A stretch of DNA of 64,000 bases from an uncultured Collinsella sp. GTDB taxonomy: Bacteria > Actinomycetota > Coriobacteriia > Coriobacteriales > Coriobacteriaceae. Location of the stretch: assembly GCA_900548515.1 (NCBI GenBank), contig URKU01000002.1, positions 1-64,000 of the forward strand, written 5' to 3'. Positions within the stretch are counted from its first letter, which is position 1. Every line of letters begins with the position of its first letter. This document shows positions 59,069-64,000 of the stretch, piece after piece. Made by a program: the position numbers and the translations under genes. Under the pieces are notes generated by a model that did no database searches, was not told the origin of the DNA, and saw only the letters and a program-made list of their open reading frames with translations.

Positions 59069-60463
59069 ATGACCCAGGAGACGGTTACGAACGGCACTGA
59101 AGCCCTGTTCACTCGCGAAGGCATGCCTCCCGTTAAGGAAATGATCCCGTGTGCCCTTCAGCACGTACTGGCATCGTTTGCCGGCATCATTACCCCGGCG
59201 GTCATCATGGCCGGCGTCTACGGCTTTAATAGCCAGCAGAGCACCGACATCATCCAGGTCGCCCTCATTCTTTCGGCGATCGATACGGCCCTTCAGGCCT
59301 TCGCTCCCTTCCGTCGCATCGGCGGCGGCCTGCCCATCGTCATGGGCGTTTCGTTCGCGTTCCTGCCGGCCCTGCAGGCCATGGGTGCCTCGGGCTTTAG
59401 CTTTGGTGCGCTGCTGGGTGGCGAGATCGTCGGCGGCGCCGTCGCGGTCCTCTTTGGTCTGGCCTACAGCAAGATCAAGTGGCTGTTCCCGCCCGTCGTG
59501 ACCGGTACGGTCATCTTCTCCATTGGCGTCTCTCTCTATCCCACGGCCGTCAAGTATATGGCCGGCGGTATGGGTACGCCGCTGTGGGGCACCCCGCAGG
59601 CCTGGTGCGTCGCTCTTATCACCTTCGCCGTGGTCTTTGCGCTCGCCAACTTTGGCAAGGGCACGCTCAAGCTGGGCTCTGTGTTTTTTGGCATGATCGT
59701 CGGCATGATCGTCTCCATCCCCTTTGGCATGATCGACTTCTCCAGCGTCGCCACCGCTCAGGTCTTCGCCCTTCCCAAGCTCATGCCCTACGCGCTCGAG
59801 TTTGATCCCGAGGTCTGCATTACCCTCGCCGTCGTGTTCCCCATGGTCGCCATCCAGGTTATCGGTGACGTCTCCGCCGCCTGCCTGGGCTCCATCGACC
59901 GTATGCCCACCGAGCGCGAGCTCTCCGGCGCTATCGTGTCCCAGGGTCTCACCTCTATGGTCGGCGGCCTGCTTGGCGGTCTTCCCACCAGCGCCCTTGG
60001 CCAAAACGTGGGCATCATCTGCTCCAACAAGGTCGTCAACAAGTGGGTCTTTGTGATCATCGCGGCCGTCTTTGCCATCGCCGGCCTGTTCCCGCAGCTC
60101 TCTGCCGTCCTTTCCGCTATCCCGCAGCCCGTCATCGGCGGCGCGACCGTCGGCGTCTTTGGCACCATCACCATGAACGGCGTGCGCATGTTCACCCGCG
60201 AGGGCCTCACGCAGCGCACTACCACCATCGTCGGTACCTCCGTCGTCTTTGGCCTGGGTATCTGGATGGCCAGCGGTTGCCTTGCCGGTGAGGGTATGCC
60301 CACCTGGGTGCCCACCGTCATCGGCTCCAATGCCGTAACCCCCACCGCCATCATGGCCATTGTCCTTAACCTGATCCTTCCGCAGACGCCGGTCGTGGCT
60401 CAGCACATCGATGCTGCCAAGGACGCTGCCGTGGATCTGGTCTTGCCCGAGAGCAAGAAGTAA
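59069..60463 (+). CDS. NCS2-family purine (xanthine/urate) permease
   Basis: This 464-residue nucleobase:cation symporter has about fourteen membrane segments and the UraA/UacT fold. Family landmarks are ALQHVLASFAGIITPAVIMAG, GGGLPIVMGVSFAF, VFPMVAIQVIGDVSAACLG carrying the substrate-site acidic residue, and GLLGGLPTSALGQNVGI. Position next to ssnA and ygfK points to purines such as urate or xanthine. The ATG has GGTGG six bases upstream. It is probably the first gene of an operon with ssnA. Confidence 0.9.
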   Translation: MTQETVTNGTEALFTREGMPPVKEMIPCALQHVLASFAGIITPAVIMAGVYGFNSQQSTDIIQVALILSAIDTALQAFAPFRRIGGGLPIVMGVSFAFLPALQAMGASGFSFGALLGGEIVGGAVAVLFGLAYSKIKWLFPPVVTGTVIFSIGVSLYPTAVKYMAGGMGTPLWGTPQAWCVALITFAVVFALANFGKGTLKLGSVFFGMIVGMIVSIPFGMIDFSSVATAQVFALPKLMPYALEFDPEVCITLAVVFPMVAIQVIGDVSAACLGSIDRMPTERELSGAIVSQGLTSMVGGLLGGLPTSALGQNVGIICSNKVVNKWVFVIIAAVFAIAGLFPQLSAVLSAIPQPVIGGATVGVFGTITMNGVRMFTREGLTQRTTTIVGTSVVFGLGIWMASGCLAGEGMPTWVPTVIGSNAVTPTAIMAIVLNLILPQTPVVAQHIDAAKDAAVDLVLPESKK

Positions 60464-60479
60464 CCAATTCGGTGCTATT

Positions 60480-60620
60480 CGTCGGCGGGCGCATCGCCTC
60501 GTCCGCCGACGTCATGCGGTGCCAAGCCGCACTTCAAAGGGTTTGTCCCTTTGGTGAAGCGTTGACGGGAGAGGGCCCGTTTCCGGTGTAGGCCGGCGCT
60601 TCGCACTCCGCCATGTCAGA
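60480..60620 (+). other. Structured gap between permease and ssnA genes
   Basis: This gap holds several possible hairpins: CGTCGGCGG / CCGCCGACG (60480-60511), GCGG / CCGC (60516-60530), CAAAGGG / CCCTTTG (60535-60553) and ACGGG / CCCGT near 60564-60580. No T-run follows any of them, so they are not plain terminators. They could stabilise or regulate the ssnA mRNA. Confidence 0.4.
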
Positions 60621-60658
60621 GGTGTCAAACCCCGCCCCTGATGTTGAAGGGAGCATTT

Positions 60659-62014
60659 ATGCTTCTGGTCGCTAACGGTTCCGTCTTTACCCGCAATGCT
60701 CAGGCCCCGTTCATTCCAAACGGTGCGGTCGCCATTGACGGAGATACGATCGTCGAAGTAGGTCCCGAGTGCGAGCTCAAGGCCAAGTACCCGGATGCCG
60801 AGTACGTCGATGCCCAGGGCAACCTCATCATGCCTGGACTCATCAACTGCCACACCCACATCTACTCGGGTCTGGCCCGCGGCCTTGCCATTAAGGGCTG
60901 CAACCCCACCAACTTCCTGGAGAATCTTGAGCAGCAGTGGTGGAAGATCGACGACAACCTGACGCTCGACGGCACCAAGGCCAGCGCCTATGCCACGATT
61001 CTGGACTCCATCCGCGATGGCGTCACTACGATCTTCGATCATCACGCGAGCTTCTGTGAGATCCCGGGAAGCCTCTTTACCATTAAGGATGCAGCTCAGG
61101 AGCTGGGCATGCGTTCGTGCCTGTGCTACGAGGTTTCCGATCGCCGTGGCCAGGAAAAATGCGACCAGGCCATTGCCGAGAACGCCGAATTTGCCCAGTG
61201 GGCCGCCAAGGAGCGTCGCGATAACGACAACCACATGATCGCTGCCATGTTTGGCGGGCATGCCACCTTTACGCTGTCGGACGAGACCATGGATAAGATG
61301 GCCGAGGCCAACAACGGCCTGACCGGCTTCCACATCCATGTGTGCGAGGGCATGAACGACGTGTGGGATTCCCGCCTCAACCGCGGCGGCATCAGCCCCG
61401 TCGAGCGCCTGCTGCAGCACAACCTGCTGGGTCCCGACACCATGCTGGGCCACTGCATCCACGTGACGCCTGCCGAGATGGATATCGTCAAGGAGTCCGG
61501 CACCTGGCTCGTCAACAACCCCGAATCCAATATGGGCAACGCCGTGGGCTGCGCCCCCGTGCTCGAGTTCTTCCGCCGCGGTATTCCCGTGTGCATGGGC
61601 ACCGATGCCTACACCCACGATATACTCGAGAGCCTTAAGGTCTTCCTGATCATTCAGCGCCACAACGCCGCCATGCCCAACGTGGGCTGGTACGAGGCCA
61701 TGACCATGCTGTTCGAGAACAACGCCAAGATGGCGAGCAAGTACTTCGATCGCAAGCTCGGTGTGCTCGAGGCCGGCGCTGCCTCCGACGTTATCGTTAT
61801 GGACTACAAGCCCTTTACGCCGCTGAGCGAGGAGAATATCGACGGCCACATGCTCTTTGGCATGATGGGCAAAAACTGCCGCACCACCATCATCAACGGC
61901 CGCGTCCTGTACAAGGATCGCGAGTTCGTTGGCATTGATGAGGACAAGATCAACGCGTGGACCATGGCTGAGTCCAAGAAGCTCTGGAGCACGCTCAACG
62001 ATCGCACCTACTAA
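60659..62014 (+). CDS. ssnA: Putative aminohydrolase SsnA
   Basis: This 451-residue enzyme of the metal-dependent amidohydrolase superfamily has GLINCHTHIYSGLARG with the HxH metal pair, FHIHVCEG, LGHCIHV and the late aspartate in CMGTDAYTHD. It resembles E. coli SsnA and, more broadly, guanine and chlorohydrolase-type deaminases. In gut anaerobes ssnA belongs to the purine-degradation cluster. The ATG at 60659 follows GAAGGGAG; an ATG six codons upstream lies within the leader. ygfK follows after 149 bases. Confidence 0.92.
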   Translation: MLLVANGSVFTRNAQAPFIPNGAVAIDGDTIVEVGPECELKAKYPDAEYVDAQGNLIMPGLINCHTHIYSGLARGLAIKGCNPTNFLENLEQQWWKIDDNLTLDGTKASAYATILDSIRDGVTTIFDHHASFCEIPGSLFTIKDAAQELGMRSCLCYEVSDRRGQEKCDQAIAENAEFAQWAAKERRDNDNHMIAAMFGGHATFTLSDETMDKMAEANNGLTGFHIHVCEGMNDVWDSRLNRGGISPVERLLQHNLLGPDTMLGHCIHVTPAEMDIVKESGTWLVNNPESNMGNAVGCAPVLEFFRRGIPVCMGTDAYTHDILESLKVFLIIQRHNAAMPNVGWYEAMTMLFENNAKMASKYFDRKLGVLEAGAASDVIVMDYKPFTPLSEENIDGHMLFGMMGKNCRTTIINGRVLYKDREFVGIDEDKINAWTMAESKKLWSTLNDRTY

Positions 62015-62030
62015 TTCACAAGTAGATTCA

Positions 62031-62105
62031 CGCGCGTCGGATGTTTCGCCGCATCCGGCGCGCGTATAGGCGACCTCCGCGGGGTCGCCGGCGCTGTGCT
62101 AGCGC
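62031..62105 (+). other. Three consecutive hairpins between ssnA and ygfK
   Basis: CGCGCGTCGGATG / CATCCGGCGCGCG (62031-62064), GGCGACC / GGTCGCC (62069-62089) and GCGCT / AGCGC (62091-62105) follow one another without T-runs. They may be an mRNA-processing or regulatory leader of ygfK. Confidence 0.45.
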
Positions 62106-62163
62106 TACACCGTATTTGCGCCCGCCGCGCGGTCTCGCCGGGCGTTACAGAGAGGAGCTCACT

Positions 62164-64000
62164 ATGAGCGACATCATGAGGCCGATCCCGTTTTCGCAGC
62201 TGATGAACTGGATCATCGAGGAGCACAAGACCCAGGGCGCCGTCTTTGGCGTGCGCAAGATGGTCACGACCAACCAGGAGGGCGCGCTTCCCATTTTTGA
62301 CGAGCGCATCGAGACTCCGTTTGGCCCGGCCGCCGGTCCCAATACGCAGCTGGCCCAGAACATCGTGGCATCCTACGTGGCCGGCTCCCGCTTCTTTGAG
62401 CTCAAGACCGTTCAGGTTATGGATGGCGAGGAGCTCTCCAAGTGTGTGAACAAGCCCTGCATCGTGGCTCAGGACGAGTGCTACAACTGCGAATGGTCGA
62501 CCGAGCTCGAGGTTCCGCAGGCCTTTGCCGAGTACGTGAAGGCATGGTTCGCCTGCCACCTGATCGCTCGCGAGTACGGCCTGGGCAGCCCGGACGGCTT
62601 TGTCTTCAACATGTCCGTGGGCTATGACCTGGAGGGTATTAAGAGCCCCAAGGTCGACGCCTACATCGAGGGCATGAAGGACGCCAGCGGCTCTGACGTC
62701 TGGAATGAGTGCCGCGCATGGGCGCTTGCCAACCTGGACAAGTTTGAGCATGTCGACGCCGCGTTTGTCGAATCCATCCCGGCACGCGTCTCCAACTCCA
62801 TCACCGAGTCTACGCTGCATGGCTGCCCGCCGGCGGAGATCGAGCGCATCGCGACCTATCTGATCACCGAGAAGGGCCTCAACACCTACATCAAGTGCAA
62901 CCCCACGCTGCTGGGCTATGAGTTTGCACGTCAGCGCCTCAACGAGCTGGGCTTTGACTACATCGTCTTCGACGATACGCACTTCCGCGAGGACCTGCAG
63001 TGGGCCGACGCCGTGCCCATGTTCGAGCGCCTGATTGCCCTGTGCGCCGAGCGCGGCCTGGAGTTTGGCGTCAAGCTGACCAACACCTTCCCCGTCGACG
63101 TGACGAGGAACGAGCTGCCCTCCACCGAGATGTACATGTCGGGCCGTTCGCTGTTCTCGCTGACCATCGAGGCCGCCCGTCGCATTACCGAGCAGTTCGA
63201 TGGCAAGCTGCGCATCAGCTACTCCGGCGGTGCCACGGTCTACAACATCCGTGCCCTGTACGATGCCGGCATTTGGCCCGTTACCCTGGCGACTGACGTG
63301 CTCAAGCCCGGTGGCTACGAGCGCTTTAGCCAGATGGCCGGCGAGTTTACCGACCTGGACGGCAAGCCGTTTGCGGGCGTCTCGCTCGAGGCCGTGACGG
63401 CGATCCAGACCGACTCGCTCACCAACCCGCTCTACAAGAAGCCGCTGCGCCCGCTGCCCGACCGCAAGGTCGCCGGCAAAAGCCCGCTTTCCGACTGCTT
63501 TACCACGCCGTGCCGCACGAGCTGCCCCATCCAGCAGGATATTCCCGCCTATCTGGCGGCTGTTGACGAGGGCCGCTACGAGGACGCGCTCAACATTATC
63601 ATCGAGCGCAACGCCCTGCCGTTCATTACCGGCACCATCTGCCCGCATCCCTGCGGCCGTGCCTGCGAGCGTGCATTCTACGAGCCCGAGGGCGCCCAGA
63701 TCCGCGCCAGCAAGCTCAAGGCCGCCCGCGAGGCCATGACCGCCGTGCTGCCCAAGTTGCGCGCCCAGGCCATCGCCAACGATAGCGACCGCAACGTTGC
63801 CGTTATCGGCGGCGGTCCGGCCGGTCTGGCGACAGCGTTCTTCCTGACGCGTGCCGGCGTGCCCGTCACCATCTTTGAGGCCCGCGATTCGCTCGGCGGC
63901 GTGGTCCGTCACGTCATCCCCGAGTTCCGCATTGCGAGCGACGATATCTCCCACGATGCCGAGCTCTGCCTGGCCTTTGGCGCCAAGGTGCAGCTCAATG
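62164..64000 (+). CDS. ygfK: YgfK-like putative selenate reductase / purine-pathway subunit (partial)
   Basis: These are the first 612 residues of a protein usually about 1000 long; the rest is beyond the right edge. Residues 1-430 form a dihydropyrimidine/dihydroorotate-dehydrogenase-like barrel (PFGPAAGPNTQLAQNIVASYVAGSRFFELKTVQ, HGCPPAEIERIATYL). Then come GltD-type iron-sulfur cysteines (CRTSCPIQQDIPAYL, CPHPCGRACER) and the FAD motif VAVIGGGPAGLATAFFL. The start ATG follows GAGGAG. YgfK is named as a selenate reductase subunit, but its genetic context in gut anaerobes points to anaerobic purine breakdown. Confidence 0.92.
   Translation, partial: MSDIMRPIPFSQLMNWIIEEHKTQGAVFGVRKMVTTNQEGALPIFDERIETPFGPAAGPNTQLAQNIVASYVAGSRFFELKTVQVMDGEELSKCVNKPCIVAQDECYNCEWSTELEVPQAFAEYVKAWFACHLIAREYGLGSPDGFVFNMSVGYDLEGIKSPKVDAYIEGMKDASGSDVWNECRAWALANLDKFEHVDAAFVESIPARVSNSITESTLHGCPPAEIERIATYLITEKGLNTYIKCNPTLLGYEFARQRLNELGFDYIVFDDTHFREDLQWADAVPMFERLIALCAERGLEFGVKLTNTFPVDVTRNELPSTEMYMSGRSLFSLTIEAARRITEQFDGKLRISYSGGATVYNIRALYDAGIWPVTLATDVLKPGGYERFSQMAGEFTDLDGKPFAGVSLEAVTAIQTDSLTNPLYKKPLRPLPDRKVAGKSPLSDCFTTPCRTSCPIQQDIPAYLAAVDEGRYEDALNIIIERNALPFITGTICPHPCGRACERAFYEPEGAQIRASKLKAAREAMTAVLPKLRAQAIANDSDRNVAVIGGGPAGLATAFFLTRAGVPVTIFEARDSLGGVVRHVIPEFRIASDDISHDAELCLAFGAKVQLN

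Overview
The window looks like a chromosomal segment of a high-GC, gut-type actinobacterium of the class Coriobacteriia, most probably Collinsella or a close relative. The clues are GC-rich codon use with many GTG and TTG starts, a fabK-type fatty-acid cluster with a fused AccD-AccA, a fused FeoA-FeoB, and an ssnA/ygfK purine cluster. No rRNA or tRNA gene, CRISPR array, prophage or complete insertion sequence was seen. The assignment is inferred from gene content, not from a database search.

Layout. Positions 1-2.5 kb hold a minus-strand ABC importer of the TrpXYZ type: ATPase (cut by the window edge), permease and Tat-like lipoprotein. From 2.6 to 5.8 kb are a WYL-type regulator, asnS and crr (EIIA-Glc), all on minus. 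From 6 to 15 kb are an esterase, a small unknown protein, feoAB, an MFS efflux pump, a GH13 glycosidase, a hypoxanthine-DNA-glycosylase-like protein, a possible flavoprotein and an aminotransferase. From 15 to 31.7 kb lies the core machinery on plus: rplJ-rplL behind an L10 leader, galU, rpoB-rpoC, an ECF sigma factor with its membrane partner, and rpsL-rpsG-fusA-rpsJ. From 31.8 to 43.2 kb are birA and, divergent from it, a fatty-acid operon fabH-acpP-fabK-fabD-fabG-fabF-accB-fabZ-accC-accDA ending in an orphan PTS EIIC gene. A CDF metal exporter and a histidine phosphatase follow, then the S10 cluster from rplC to rplX (45.6-51.4 kb), which stops at a terminator after rplX. From 51.9 to 58.7 kb are a Gfo/Idh/MocA oxidoreductase with a DeoR regulator, rluA and a U32 peptidase on minus, ridA, and a YheO-like regulator on minus. 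The window ends with an NCS2 purine permease, ssnA and the first 612 codons of ygfK.

How it works together. The biotin ligase is divergent from the genes encoding its substrate (accB) and shares a control region with two copies of a near-palindromic operator. The NCS2 permease, ssnA and ygfK match the anaerobic purine-degradation neighbourhood, with a YheO-type regulator facing it and a Fur-like box in the shared region. The ECF sigma factor has its own typical ECF promoter.

Most unusual points: RpoC carries a C-terminal extension that aligns without gaps to the DNA-binding C-terminal domain of RNA polymerase alpha. RpoB has an enlarged, divergent fork-loop-2 region. The intergenic regions are rich in long palindromic elements of several families. 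One of these, a 67-nt core with compensatory base changes inside locus-specific inverted-repeat arms, occurs just upstream of both the rpsL and the rplC operons.
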